A DNA stretch of 64,000 bases from PALSA-129 sp050014595. Lineage in GTDB: Bacteria > Acidobacteriota > Terriglobia > Bryobacterales > Bryobacteraceae. Positions 1 to 7,201 of this stretch are shown in pieces. Location: the NCBI GenBank assembly GCA_050014595.1, contig JBEKDA010000009.1:58479-122478 (forward strand). Reading direction: 5' to 3'. The translations under genes and the position numbers were made by a program. The notes beneath the pieces are model-generated. The model had not been told where the DNA came from, ran no database searches, and saw only the letters and a list, made by a program, of their open reading frames with translations. Each line of letters opens with the position of its first letter. Within the stretch, counting starts at the first letter, position 1.

Positions 1-587
1 ACGATCAGCACCGTGTAGGCGCGGAGCTCGCCTTTGACGGCCTCGACGATATAGACGCCCTTCCCGGCAACATTCACGGGAACGGTGTGGCGCTCCCAGC
101 GGTTCCGGCTCTCGACCGGCTGCACAAACGAAAGCACCAGTTGCTGGGCGTTCAGGACGGGGGCTTCCGCGTAGTGCGTTTCGCGGCCACCGGGCTGGGC
201 GGTGGATTTCGAGGGAAGCAGCTTTTCGAAATGCGCGCTGGGCGATTCCGTGAACTGGGCGCGAAGCCCGCGTTGAATAGCGGCGCGGAGGCTTCGCTTC
301 CATATATGAATCCGTTCCAGCAGCGTGCGCTCGTGGGGCGTCGCCGGCGTGCGTGCGCCGAACTGGTGGGGGTTCTCGAGCTGCTCAAAGAACTTGAGCG
401 GATCTTCAATACGGTAAACACGGAATTCGAGCGAGTCGACGGCCCAGCTACTGACGGAGACGGAGGGCTTGGAGTGCGTCCCGAAGGTCTGGCTGGAGGA
501 GAGCGCGAAATAGGGCTGAGTCTCGGACTGGCTGAGGCCGGTCGCAACGGCGGCGAGCAACAGGACCAACTGCAGGTGCTTTTTCAT
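1..587 (-). CDS. Alpha-2-macroglobulin-family (YfaS-like) protein, N-terminal part, runs off left edge
   Basis: The minus-strand frame is open from an ATG at 587 to the window edge (about 195 codons). It begins with a signal peptide (MKKHLQLVLLLAAVATGLSQ). The following region (FGTHSKPSVSV, then SLEFRVYRIEDPLKFFEQL) resembles the first macroglobulin-type domains of bacterial alpha-2-macroglobulin/YfaS proteins, where an extended chain 'rides' on periplasmic beta domains. Its ATG overlaps the TGA of the DUF1175 gene (ATGA), so the two are translationally coupled. In Enterobacteria YfaS is adjacent to YfaT (DUF1175), which supports the call. Such proteins are thought to trap proteases in the periplasm. 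The thioester region, if present, lies outside the window. Confidence 0.6.
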   Translation of the reverse strand, partial: MKKHLQLVLLLAAVATGLSQSETQPYFALSSSQTFGTHSKPSVSVSSWAVDSLEFRVYRIEDPLKFFEQLENPHQFGARTPATPHERTLLERIHIWKRSLRAAIQRGLRAQFTESPSAHFEKLLPSKSTAQPGGRETHYAEAPVLNAQQLVLSFVQPVESRNRWERHTVPVNVAGKGVYIVEAVKGELRAYTVLI

Positions 588-1588
588 AACGCCTCTCTCA
601 GGATGTTCCAGCGATACACGCCGAGGAATTTGGGATTGGCAGCCAGCGGGCGCCAATCGGGTTGCGGAAAGTGGAGGAGCTCGGACAGGGTGAGGCGCTT
701 GATTTCGCCCGGGTCGCCGCCATCGGGGCCGGTGTGGTAGACCACGTAGAGGTTGCCGTCGGGGCGAAGCTGGCTGCGGCCGAGATAGATCATGCTATGG
801 AAGGTTGCGTTGTGACGGAAGAAGAGCAGGTCGCCGGATTGCGCCAGGGTAAGATCGCGCGTCAGAAAATGGGTGTTGAAGCGGCGCAGGGTTTGGGCGT
901 CGGCGAATTGGGCAAATGCGCCGCTGGAAAAATCGGCCGGGGCGAGCGGTCCGGAACGGACGCGGAACAGCTCGGCGGCGAGGGGCGTGTAGGGATAGTG
1001 ATACTTGCCCGGCGGATCGAATGCCGGGACTACAGGCACGCCCGCGGCTTCGGCCCATCCCGCGTCGTGCGCTCGGAAGGTTTCGCGGTAGGCGTAGCGG
1101 ATGAGCGCGGCGCAATCGTTGATTTCGGCGGGACGGGCGTCGGGTGCCTGAAAATACTGTGTCTCCGCGAGGAAGGTGAACCAGCGCCGAAAGGCCAGGC
1201 GGTCGCGGTCATCGTCGAGGCGGAGAAAGTCGGGGGTGCCGTCCTGGAAGGTGTCGGCGGCAGTGAGCGAGGTGGCGAGTTGCAGCTTGGCAGGCGGGAA
1301 GTTAGGGAACTCGACGCGCACGTGGATTTGCGCGGGAAGGACGCCGGCGCGAATGCGGGCGGTGGTATCGGTGACGTTTTCCACTGTGGCGGCGTAGGAC
1401 GGGTCGATGCTGATGCGAGGCGCCTCGGCGGAGTGGAAGGTGAGGATGGCGGTGTCATAGCCATCGGCGAGAAGGCGCACGGGTTCGAGCGTGATGCCTG
1501 GTCTAGCCGCGGGTTCGTGCCGCGCCCAGAGAACCGTGAGCACGAGGACGGCGCCCAGCAGCAGAGCCGCGCGTGAGCGGGTGTTCAA
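584..1588 (-). CDS. DUF1175 (YfaT-like) exported protein
   Basis: 334 residues with an N-terminal signal/anchor (ALLLGAVLVLTVLW). The second half has the DUF1175 signature: INDCAALIRYAYRE around Cys159, then GDLLFFRH and FHSMIYLG around His264, and YHTG around His285. The Cys...His...His order and the 'GDLLFF' strand resemble NlpC/P60 cysteine peptidases, so a peptidase-like fold is plausible (inference). It lies directly upstream of, and overlaps by four bases, an alpha-2-macroglobulin-like gene, matching the yfaT-yfaS arrangement. Substrate unknown. It probably acts in the periplasm. Confidence 0.7.
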   Translation of the reverse strand: MNTRSRAALLLGAVLVLTVLWARHEPAARPGITLEPVRLLADGYDTAILTFHSAEAPRISIDPSYAATVENVTDTTARIRAGVLPAQIHVRVEFPNFPPAKLQLATSLTAADTFQDGTPDFLRLDDDRDRLAFRRWFTFLAETQYFQAPDARPAEINDCAALIRYAYRETFRAHDAGWAEAAGVPVVPAFDPPGKYHYPYTPLAAELFRVRSGPLAPADFSSGAFAQFADAQTLRRFNTHFLTRDLTLAQSGDLLFFRHNATFHSMIYLGRSQLRPDGNLYVVYHTGPDGGDPGEIKRLTLSELLHFPQPDWRPLAANPKFLGVYRWNILREAL

Positions 1589-1686
1589 GCGCCACGATTA
1601 TAGCGGGTGCGTGAGTGCGAAACAATCGGGGGAAAGCAGGGGACGGGGAGCGTCAGGCAGGATGCGGATGACAGCAACAAGCAGAG

Positions 1687-2892
1687 CTAGTGCGCGGCTT
1701 TGGCCCACGCCATGTCGCGAATCTGGTTCAGGTAGCTGATATACACGGGAATGGGAATATCCGGCGAATCGCCGTCGTTCAGGTAATGTTCGATCTTCAC
1801 TTCGCGGGGGATCGAGCGTATCACCTCGTTGAACCGCTTCATTTTGAGATACTTCACCTTCCATAATTCAAGCATCAGCGCGCGGAATTCCGGACTGATA
1901 AAACCGAGCTTCCGGTTACTCAGGTGGATACCGTCGAAGTGCCGCGCCTGAAGGGCTGTGATCAGAGAAGCATCATTTACCGGGGCTATCGGGGCGAGGT
2001 AAACCAGGAGGTGGAAAACGTCGGCGAGATCGCCCCAGAGGACTTTCTCCTGGAAGGATGTAAATCGAAGACTGCCGGGCGTCCGCTGCTGCAATTCGCG
2101 AGGCTTGGCCTGAGGAGGCTGCGCGGCCAGTTGCTCACGAAACCACGCCCTTTTGGCCGGGGTAAGATTCGCGCGCAGGAACTCGATGATGTAGGCGTGT
2201 TCGAGCGAAATCTTTTGATCGTGGTCCAGACCGGAAAACCAGGATTCCCAGTCGACCGTACTCAACTGGTCGAGAAGACCCATCACGTCGGCGATCGTCA
2301 CGCTGGGGTGGTATTTGATTGCCTGCCATAAATGCTCGAGCGAATCGTATGTTGCGCCGTCGAATTCCATGCCTTCTTCGATCAGGTACCAGTTCGACAA
2401 TACCCGGCCGGCGATCGACGTAGAGGCGCTCCAGCAGTTCAGACCCTTGCTCCATCGGTCCCGCACGCGGTCGAACGCCTGGCGATAGGCGCGCGCGTCG
2501 AGCCGCCAGTTGCGGCCCTCGAATAACGGAGCGGGAAGGCGGTTGATGGCGGCGTCCAGTTCCTCGCGGGTGTGAGTCAGAATCACTTCCAGCGGCTTTT
2601 CCTCGACCATGGATATCACACGGCTCTCGACGCCCCGCTGGAGCAGGCTCAGGGCAAATTCATTGCGCGCCCGCTCGGTGGGAAATTGCCAGCGGCCGGC
2701 CTGCGCGTCAACGTAAGAGAACAGTTCCCGCAAGGTCTTGAATTCGACGAGCCCATACAGAGCAAACGGAACCGGCTTCTCGTCGTGATACACGATGGTG
2801 GACGGCGTCACGAGCGCATCGAGCGTCAGGCTTTGCGCTGATAAGAGACCCGCGGGAAGGAAGAGAAGCAGCAGGAGCAGCAGGAGCATCAT
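1687..2892 (-). CDS. Exported protein of unknown function
   Basis: About 401 residues from the ATG at 2892. The open frame extends upstream to 3033, but the start at 2892 puts a textbook signal peptide (MMLLLLLLLLFLPAGLLSAQ) at the N-terminus. The mature part is mixed alpha/beta, with one GLNCWSAS segment and several Trp-rich stretches (SLEHLWQAIKYHPS, STVDWESWFSGLDHD). No catalytic motif or known domain was recognised. It is transcribed divergently from the threonine synthase gene; the two starts are about 130 bases apart, so promoters for both must lie between. Function unknown. Confidence 0.6.
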   Translation of the reverse strand: MMLLLLLLLLFLPAGLLSAQSLTLDALVTPSTIVYHDEKPVPFALYGLVEFKTLRELFSYVDAQAGRWQFPTERARNEFALSLLQRGVESRVISMVEEKPLEVILTHTREELDAAINRLPAPLFEGRNWRLDARAYRQAFDRVRDRWSKGLNCWSASTSIAGRVLSNWYLIEEGMEFDGATYDSLEHLWQAIKYHPSVTIADVMGLLDQLSTVDWESWFSGLDHDQKISLEHAYIIEFLRANLTPAKRAWFREQLAAQPPQAKPRELQQRTPGSLRFTSFQEKVLWGDLADVFHLLVYLAPIAPVNDASLITALQARHFDGIHLSNRKLGFISPEFRALMLELWKVKYLKMKRFNEVIRSIPREVKIEHYLNDGDSPDIPIPVYISYLNQIRDMAWAKAAH

Positions 2893-3019
2893 GGCGACAA
2901 GTATAGGGCAGGGCTGACTCGCCAGCCAAACCCGCGAATACCAAGGATGAGGAGGGGCCCAGCTCGCCGGGCAGACGCGTGCCGAGCCGCTTGATACGAT
3001 TGAGGTCCAGGAGTTGTGA

Positions 3020-4264
3020 ATGGGACTGATCACGGGTCTGCGGTGCGTGTTTTGCGGCAGGCTCTATTCGACGCGGGTGGCGTACACCTGCCCGCAATGC
3101 GGGATTACCGGGATTCTGGATGTCGAGTACGACTATCGGACCATCGCGCGGGTGCTCACCCGGCGGAGTCTGGCGGCGCGGCGCGAGTTTTCGCACTGGA
3201 GATATCGCGAGCTGCTGCCGGTGCGCTCGGATGCGAGGCTGCCGGATGTCTCGGTAGGGTGGACGCCTTTGACGGCGGCGCCGGCGCTGGGGCGGCATAT
3301 CGGGATCGCCAAGCTGTTCTTGAAAGACGACGGACGCAACGCGACCGGGTCGCTGAAGGACCGGGCCAGCTCCGTCGGTGTGGTGAAAGCGCGCGAGAAG
3401 CGGAAGACCATTATCGCTTGCGCCAGCACCGGGAACGCGGCCTCGTCGTGCGCGGGGATGGCGGCCTCCATGGGGATCCGCAGCGTGATCTTCGTGCCGG
3501 AGCGGGCGCCGGAACCCAAGGTCACGCAGTTGCTGATTTTCGGCGCGACGGTGCTGCGCGTGCTGGGCAGCTACGAGCAGGCCTTTCAGTTGTGCCAGAA
3601 ATCGTGCGAGAGATGGGGGTGGTACAACCGCAACAGCGCCATCAATCCTTACCTGGTGGAAGGCAAGAAGACCGCCGGCCTCGAGATCGGCGAGCAGCTT
3701 GCCTGGGAAGCGCCGGATTGGGTCGCGGTGTCGGTGGGCGATGGGTGCACCATCGCCGGCGTGTGGAAGGGGTTCCGGGAGCTGCGCACGTTGGGGCTGA
3801 TGGAGCGCGCGCCGCGGATTCTGGGCGTGCAGGCCGCCGGCGCGGCGCCGGTGACGGCGTGCTTCGAAAGCGGCGGGCCGCTCGAAGTGGTGTCGCCGCA
3901 CACCATCGCGGACAGCATTGCGGTGGGAGTGCCGCGCAATTGGAAGAAGGCCGTGATGGCGGTGAGGGAAGCCGGCGGCGCGATGATCAACGTGAGCGAC
4001 GACGAGATCCTGGATGCCATGCGATATACCGGGCGCCTGGCGGGCATCTTCGCGGAGCCGGCGGCCGCGACGGCGGTGGCGGGATTGCGGCGGGCGGTCC
4101 AAGAAGGTATTGTCGGGCGGCGCTCGACCGCGGTGGCGCTGATCACCGGCAACGGCTTGAAGGATGTGCAATCGGCGCGCGCGGCGGTGGGCGCGCCGTT
4201 CGAGGTGTCGCCGGAAGGGTCGGGGTTGGAAGAGATTCTGCGGCAACGCAAGGTGATCGATTGA
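3020..4264 (+). CDS. thrC: Threonine synthase (PLP-dependent)
   Basis: 414 residues, usual length for the short threonine synthases. It converts O-phospho-L-homoserine to threonine with pyridoxal phosphate. The N-terminus has a zinc-ribbon-like CxxC...CxxC (Cys9, Cys12, Cys24, Cys27), common in this subgroup. The PLP lysine is Lys113 in GSLKDRAS, followed by the phosphate-binding ACASTGNAASS loop (about 134-143). The start at 3020 is supported by CAGGAG six bases upstream. A related PALP enzyme with another substrate cannot be fully excluded, but the zinc ribbon plus GSLKDR strongly favours ThrC. The stop is directly followed by a small HTH gene. Confidence 0.85.
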   Translation: MGLITGLRCVFCGRLYSTRVAYTCPQCGITGILDVEYDYRTIARVLTRRSLAARREFSHWRYRELLPVRSDARLPDVSVGWTPLTAAPALGRHIGIAKLFLKDDGRNATGSLKDRASSVGVVKAREKRKTIIACASTGNAASSCAGMAASMGIRSVIFVPERAPEPKVTQLLIFGATVLRVLGSYEQAFQLCQKSCERWGWYNRNSAINPYLVEGKKTAGLEIGEQLAWEAPDWVAVSVGDGCTIAGVWKGFRELRTLGLMERAPRILGVQAAGAAPVTACFESGGPLEVVSPHTIADSIAVGVPRNWKKAVMAVREAGGAMINVSDDEILDAMRYTGRLAGIFAEPAAATAVAGLRRAVQEGIVGRRSTAVALITGNGLKDVQSARAAVGAPFEVSPEGSGLEEILRQRKVID

Positions 4265-4504
4265 ATGGTGGTGGGTCCGTTTGAGCCGCATCTGAGAGCG
4301 CGGGCCGAACTGATGCAGAAGATCGGAGCACGCCTGAAGAAACACGACTGGACACAGGCCGAAGCGGCGAGCCGTTGCGGCGTGACGCAGCCCCGGATCA
4401 ACGATCTGTTCCGCGGCCGGGTCTCGCGCTTCTCGCTCGACGCGCTGGTCAACATCGCGACGGCGCTGGGCTGCCGCGTGCGCCTCGATCTCGACGCTGC
4501 CTGA
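4265..4504 (+). CDS. HigA/XRE-type helix-turn-helix protein, apparently without a toxin
   Basis: 79 residues consisting almost entirely of a Cro/CI helix-turn-helix: LKKHDWTQAEAASRCGVTQP then FSLDALVNIATALG. This resembles the 'LMLKISKAIRERGLTQ'-type XRE/HigA antitoxins. The first ATG abuts the thrC stop codon; a start at Met17 (MQKIGARL) is an alternative. No RelE/HigB toxin is on either side, so it is either a solitary regulator or the survivor of a broken TA pair. It is probably co-transcribed with thrC. Confidence 0.65.
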   Translation: MVVGPFEPHLRARAELMQKIGARLKKHDWTQAEAASRCGVTQPRINDLFRGRVSRFSLDALVNIATALGCRVRLDLDAA

Positions 4505-4565
4505 GCCGTGTTCCTCGCTGAGGCGCCCGCCTCGTGTAGCCCAGGCCTGCTGATGTACCAAGGGA

Positions 4566-5144
4566 TTACTTCGGAGCGGCGTGATTGGCGAGCAATTCGG
4601 ATTTGAGGATGGCGAAAGTTGCCGTCGCCCAAAGAACGCCGCCCATGCCCGCGCCGACTACCCACAGGCTCGCCGGCGCCGCCTGGGTCAAAGCCATCAG
4701 AGAAACCACACACCCTAACGCCGTCGTGACATAGTACAGCGGCAAACGAAACAGATACCCCATCGGGGCGAAATGAAGGCTGACGGCCGCACCGACCGCG
4801 GGCCAAACGAGATCCTGCCGTCCAATTCCGTTACAGATACCGAACGCGCTCCCAACCAGAAGCGTCTCAAGGATCGTCGTCCAACGAAGCCCGATCAGTA
4901 TCCGCCGGTTCGCTAAACGTTGCGCTTCATTCCCCTGCTTCAGTTGGGAAAACCGAAACCCACCCGCCTTCCGCCGCAGCCATACGGATCCTGCTGTGAC
5001 AGCGATTGCGCCCACAGCGATCAAGATCGCCGGCCCCAACTGAAACCCGCCGTTGAAGGCAGCCAATCCAAACCAAAACGCCCCCGCCATCGCCAGCACC
5101 AGAACGCCGTTCGATAGTCCCCACATAAATTGGCTGTAGCTCAT
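4566..5144 (-). CDS. Multi-pass membrane protein of unknown function
   Basis: 192 residues with about six hydrophobic segments (for example GLSNGVLVLAMAGAFWFGLA, ILIAVGAIAVTAGSVWL, ILETLLVGSAFGICNGIG, LYYVTTALGCVVSLMAL, LWVVGAGMGGVLWATATFA). The layout resembles small DUF-type integral membrane proteins annotated only as hypothetical. A short basic cytoplasmic loop (RRKAGGFRFSQLKQGNEAQRL) follows the second helix. No transport or enzyme motif was seen. It is convergent with the preceding HTH gene. Confidence 0.6.
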   Translation of the reverse strand: MSYSQFMWGLSNGVLVLAMAGAFWFGLAAFNGGFQLGPAILIAVGAIAVTAGSVWLRRKAGGFRFSQLKQGNEAQRLANRRILIGLRWTTILETLLVGSAFGICNGIGRQDLVWPAVGAAVSLHFAPMGYLFRLPLYYVTTALGCVVSLMALTQAAPASLWVVGAGMGGVLWATATFAILKSELLANHAAPK

Positions 5145-5166
5145 CTAGATATTCTCTCACTCCTGT

Positions 5167-5316
5167 TTAGGAAACCGGTGACACCCAGTCCCGGATCCGA
5201 GTCACGGAAGGTCCACTCGCCCCGGAGACGGCCAGGATCGAGTGAAAGTCCGCGTCCAGAGTCACCACGATCGCGTTCTTTCCCAACGACCAGGCAAGTA
5301 TCGCATCACCGCCAGC
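5167..5316 (-). pseudogene. C-terminal remnant of a DUF5615 PIN-like toxin
   Basis: Reading the minus strand back from the TAA at 5167-5169 gives about 49 residues, including FAGGDAILAWSLGKNAIVV, TLDADFHSILAVSGA and SGPSVTRIRDW. This is the conserved C-terminal half of DUF5615 (Mut7-C-like) toxins, which normally pair with DUF433 antitoxins. The N-terminal half carrying the LLDENL start is absent. Instead a short tandem repeat (units like GCGAAAAGGGGAC, about 5318-5362) lies upstream. No start codon or partner is present here, so it is a relic. Confidence 0.55.
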
Positions 5317-5317
5317 G

Positions 5318-5362
5318 AAAAGGGAGCGAAAAGGAGCGAAAAGGGGACAGCGAAAAGGGGAC
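5318..5362. repeat. Short tandem repeat, GCGAAAAGG(GGAC) units
   Basis: Three to four imperfect copies of GCGAAAAGG, two of them extended to GCGAAAAGGGGAC, lie in tandem and are followed by a T-rich stretch. They sit at the break point of the DUF5615 remnant and may mark an old rearrangement. No coding frame runs through them. Confidence 0.5.
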
Positions 5363-5390
5363 GACGAATTTTTCGTATGCCCTTACGAGA

Positions 5391-5819
5391 TCAGCCTGGT
5401 TGCAGGAAGGGGTTCACATTCTCAAGCGGCCAGCGAACAGCGCGGCCTGGCAGGTCCTCCGAGTAGAGGCGCGTAACACCGCATTCCAGGCAGGCGGCCA
5501 CGATCATCGCGTCCCAGAATGACCATTCGTCCTCTGTGTGGAGAATGCGAGCTCTTTCAAACGCTCCGGCTGCCGGCAGGATGAGCGGAAACAGGGCCAG
5601 GTAATCCGCCAGGCGCTCCCATGCGTCCACCGTCGTAAAGCCCTGGGATCTCAGCTTCCTCGACGCCGCCACGGACGGGAAACCGGGGACGGACGGGACG
5701 ATTCCAAGCGCTGGCGGCGATTTCCACTGTGAGGCGCTGATCTCAGCCGGTGAACCACCCGAACAGTTGAAGGCCTGCCTCTCCGCTTCTAGCGCGCGAT
5801 ACGCACTCTGGGGCCGCAC
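5391..5819 (-). pseudogene. PIN-domain (VapC-like) toxin lacking its N-terminal catalytic segment
   Basis: The C-terminal portion of this 142-codon frame is a good PIN-domain tail: RKLRSQGF, then FERARILHTEDEWSFWDAMI and VAACLECGVTRLYSEDLPG, with the late acidic residues (WDAMI, SEDL) in place. The first about 60 residues do not look like a PIN start; the expected hydrophobic strand ending in D-T/S-N is missing. Either the N-terminal half was deleted or the frame was shifted. It sits between another toxin relic and a VapBC pair. It is called a pseudogene because the first catalytic Asp is absent. Confidence 0.55.
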
Positions 5820-5849
5820 AGCGGCGTCCCGCTATGCGGCTAGATCCTC

Positions 5850-5855
5850 TATAAT
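5850..5855 (+). promoter_or_regulatory. -10 element (TATAAT) of the VapBC operon
   Basis: A consensus TATAAT ends six bases before the GTG at 5862, so transcription would begin at or within a base of the start codon. No good -35 was seen. See the finding on leaderless TA operons. Confidence 0.5.
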
Positions 5856-5861
5856 GAGGGC

Positions 5862-6077
5862 GTGCAAGCACACTGGAGAGAGACTACAGTCGGCGAGCAT
5901 GGCGAACTTGTTTTGGAGGGCCTCCCATTCGAGCCCGGCCAACCGGTTGACGTATTGGTGGTCTCGAAGACCGCAGGTTCAACGCCGCCCGGGAGCCGAA
6001 GCCTTCGAGGGTCGGTTCTCGAGTTTCGTGAGCCGTTGGAGCCTGTTGCCAGCGAGGACTGGGACGCCCTGCAGTGA
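5862..6077 (+). CDS. Antitoxin of a VapBC-type pair
   Basis: 71 residues from a GTG. The N-terminal half (VGEHGELVLEGLPFEPGQPV) has the AbrB/SpoVT-like 'dGelvLeglPf.aGq.VeVlv' pattern seen in antitoxins of PIN toxins. The C-terminal half (GSVLEFREPLEPVASEDW) would wrap the toxin. Its TGA overlaps the GTG of the toxin (GTGA), the usual TA coupling. The -10 TATAAT just upstream leaves no room for a Shine-Dalgarno site. Autoregulation by the AbrB-like domain is expected from the family. Confidence 0.7.
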   Translation: MQAHWRETTVGEHGELVLEGLPFEPGQPVDVLVVSKTAGSTPPGSRSLRGSVLEFREPLEPVASEDWDALQ

Positions 6078-6463
6078 TTCTGCTGGGCACCCACATCTGG
6101 GTCTGGTGGGTTTCTCGCCCGGATCGGCTGCAATCCAGGCACCGCGACCTTCTCGAACTTGGCGTCGACCGCGTCTTCGGCGTTAGCATCGTCTCCTGCT
6201 GGGAAGTGGCGAAGCTTGTGGAATACGGAAGGCTGAAGCTCGATCGGACCGTCGGGCTTTGGATGCAGAGCGCCCTTGCCGAGCCGGGTGTGACGCTTGT
6301 GCACCTCGACCCTCAGATCGTGGTCGAATCCACCCAACTGCCGCAACCTTTCCATCGCGATCCGGCTGACCAATTGCTTGTCGCAACGGCCCGCGTCATT
6401 CAGTGTCCTGTCATGACCGAGGACGGCAAGATTGCAGCGTATCCGCACGTCCAGCTTGCCTGA
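6074..6463 (+). CDS. PIN-domain toxin VapC with the first catalytic Asp changed to Gly
   Basis: 129 residues from GTG at 6074. PIN-domain family ribonuclease (COG3744-like): LLGTHIWVWW at the N-terminus, SCWEVAKL (Glu44), HRDPADQLLVATA (Asp96/Asp99), MTEDGKI (Asp117). Family members read LL-D-THIWVWW, so the first metal-binding Asp is replaced by Gly at residue 5 (codon GGC). This single-base type of change should abolish Mg binding and RNase activity, although the rest of the fold is intact. It may be a neutralised toxin that still acts as a co-repressor with its antitoxin (inference). Confidence 0.75.
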   Translation: MILLGTHIWVWWVSRPDRLQSRHRDLLELGVDRVFGVSIVSCWEVAKLVEYGRLKLDRTVGLWMQSALAEPGVTLVHLDPQIVVESTQLPQPFHRDPADQLLVATARVIQCPVMTEDGKIAAYPHVQLA

Positions 6464-6548
6464 CCCTAACCGGTTTGAATGAACATTACTCCCGTGACAC
6501 GCCCGTCAAGGATCCATGGTGTGGCGCGGAGAGTTGACTTTGATTTGT

Positions 6549-6554
6549 TATGCT
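6549..6554 (+). promoter_or_regulatory. Extended -10 element (TGT-TATGCT) of a VapB-type antitoxin
   Basis: TATGCT preceded by TGT (extended -10) ends six bases before the GTG at 6561. This is the same geometry as the VapBC promoter at 5850. Confidence 0.4.
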
Positions 6555-6560
6555 GAAGTC

Positions 6561-6776
6561 GTGGACAACAGGGCACGCTCAATCCCTTCTTCTCGAGCGG
6601 ATTACACCGCCTCGCCTTCCTTCGAGGAACTGGCCGCTCAGCAGGGCGTCACTCCAATTGACGACTTTGAAACCCTTCCTGGAGAGCCGTTGCCCGAAGA
6701 CGAATCAGTAGAGGAATTCTCCGCAAGCCTGCGCGATTGGCGGCGAGAAGGAACCCGTCCCTCCAGCCCACAATGA
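6561..6776 (+). CDS. VapB-type antitoxin whose toxin has been truncated
   Basis: 71 residues from the GTG at 6561 (the open frame extends upstream to 6516, but homologous-looking sequence begins at SRADYTASPSFEELAAQQG). The pattern FEELAAQQGV, then DDFETLPGEPLPEDE and FSASLRDWRREG, is typical of short antitoxins that precede PIN toxins. Its TGA overlaps an ATG at 6773 that opens a PIN start (MNAAIVDTDVV), which is broken after 11 residues. The antitoxin therefore appears intact but has lost its partner. Confidence 0.65.
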   Translation: MDNRARSIPSSRADYTASPSFEELAAQQGVTPIDDFETLPGEPLPEDESVEEFSASLRDWRREGTRPSSPQ

Positions 6777-6835
6777 ATGCCGCCATCGTTGACACCGACG
6801 TGGTGATCCAGGACCAGGCGTACGGCCGCGCTGCC
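6773..6835 (+). pseudogene. Truncated PIN toxin: N-terminal stub only
   Basis: The ATG at 6773 overlaps the antitoxin stop and encodes MNAAIVDTDVV, the beta-strand and first catalytic Asp typical of PIN toxins. After residue 11 the frame diverges (IQDQAYGRAAS...) and runs antisense into the end of the DUF433 gene on the other strand. The rest of the toxin (over 100 codons) is missing. The breakpoint is close to 6806. Confidence 0.6.
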
Positions 6836-6837
6836 AG

Positions 6838-7068
6838 TCAAGCGGCGTTACTTTCCGCCGCGCTGTCCTCAAGGTTGGCGGCGGCGAACTCGAGCGCCTG
6901 CTGAACGTCTTCCGGCTCCAGCTCCGGATAGTTCCGGAAGAGGTCGTCCCGGTTAGGATATTGCGCCACGGCTTCCACGACTCGACGAACCGTCAGCCTC
7001 ATGCCACGGATGCACGGCTGGCCGTTCATCTGGTTGGGGTTCCAGGTTATGCGATCAAAGGGCTGCAT
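6838..7068 (-). CDS. DUF433 antitoxin-family protein without a toxin
   Basis: About 76 residues from the ATG at 7068 (MQPFDRITWNPNQMNGQPC). DUF433 signature: IRGMRLTVRRVVEAVAQYP followed by NYPELEPEDVQQALEFAAAN, a winged-helix-like antitoxin that usually precedes a DUF5615 toxin. Downstream on the minus strand, only the truncated PIN stub on the opposite strand is found, so the toxin is missing. An AGGAGG directly abuts the ATG, too close for standard spacing. Upstream ATGs at 7116 and 7113 add a poorly conserved extension. Confidence 0.75.
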   Translation of the reverse strand: MQPFDRITWNPNQMNGQPCIRGMRLTVRRVVEAVAQYPNRDDLFRNYPELEPEDVQQALEFAAANLEDSAAESNAA

Positions 7069-7175
7069 CCCTCCTATTCTGATACATTTCGCGTCTCCTC
7101 GCGGCGCTAACATCACTCCCCTGACACGCCGTTCTCTTTCTCTTCACCGACTACCCACGCGGTCCACCGCCCGTC

Positions 7176-7190
7176 GGGTCAAACTGACCC
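7176..7190. promoter_or_regulatory. Palindrome GGGTCA-AAC-TGACCC upstream of the purine island
   Basis: A perfect 6-3-6 inverted repeat sits 11 bases before the ATG of the 8-oxoguanine deaminase gene, followed by an AT-rich ATACTAATTAA. It is well placed to be an operator for the island. No regulator gene is adjacent. Confidence 0.4.
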
Positions 7191-7201
7191 ATACTAATTA
7201 A

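Noticed and set aside
662..1576. Long plus-strand reading frame opposite the DUF1175 gene
   Set aside because: GC-rich antisense shadow; composition is Gly/Arg-rich and has no motif, while the minus strand shows a signal peptide and family signature.
2708..4561. 617-codon minus-strand frame opposite threonine synthase
   Set aside because: Low-complexity His/Arg/Pro-rich shadow of thrC.
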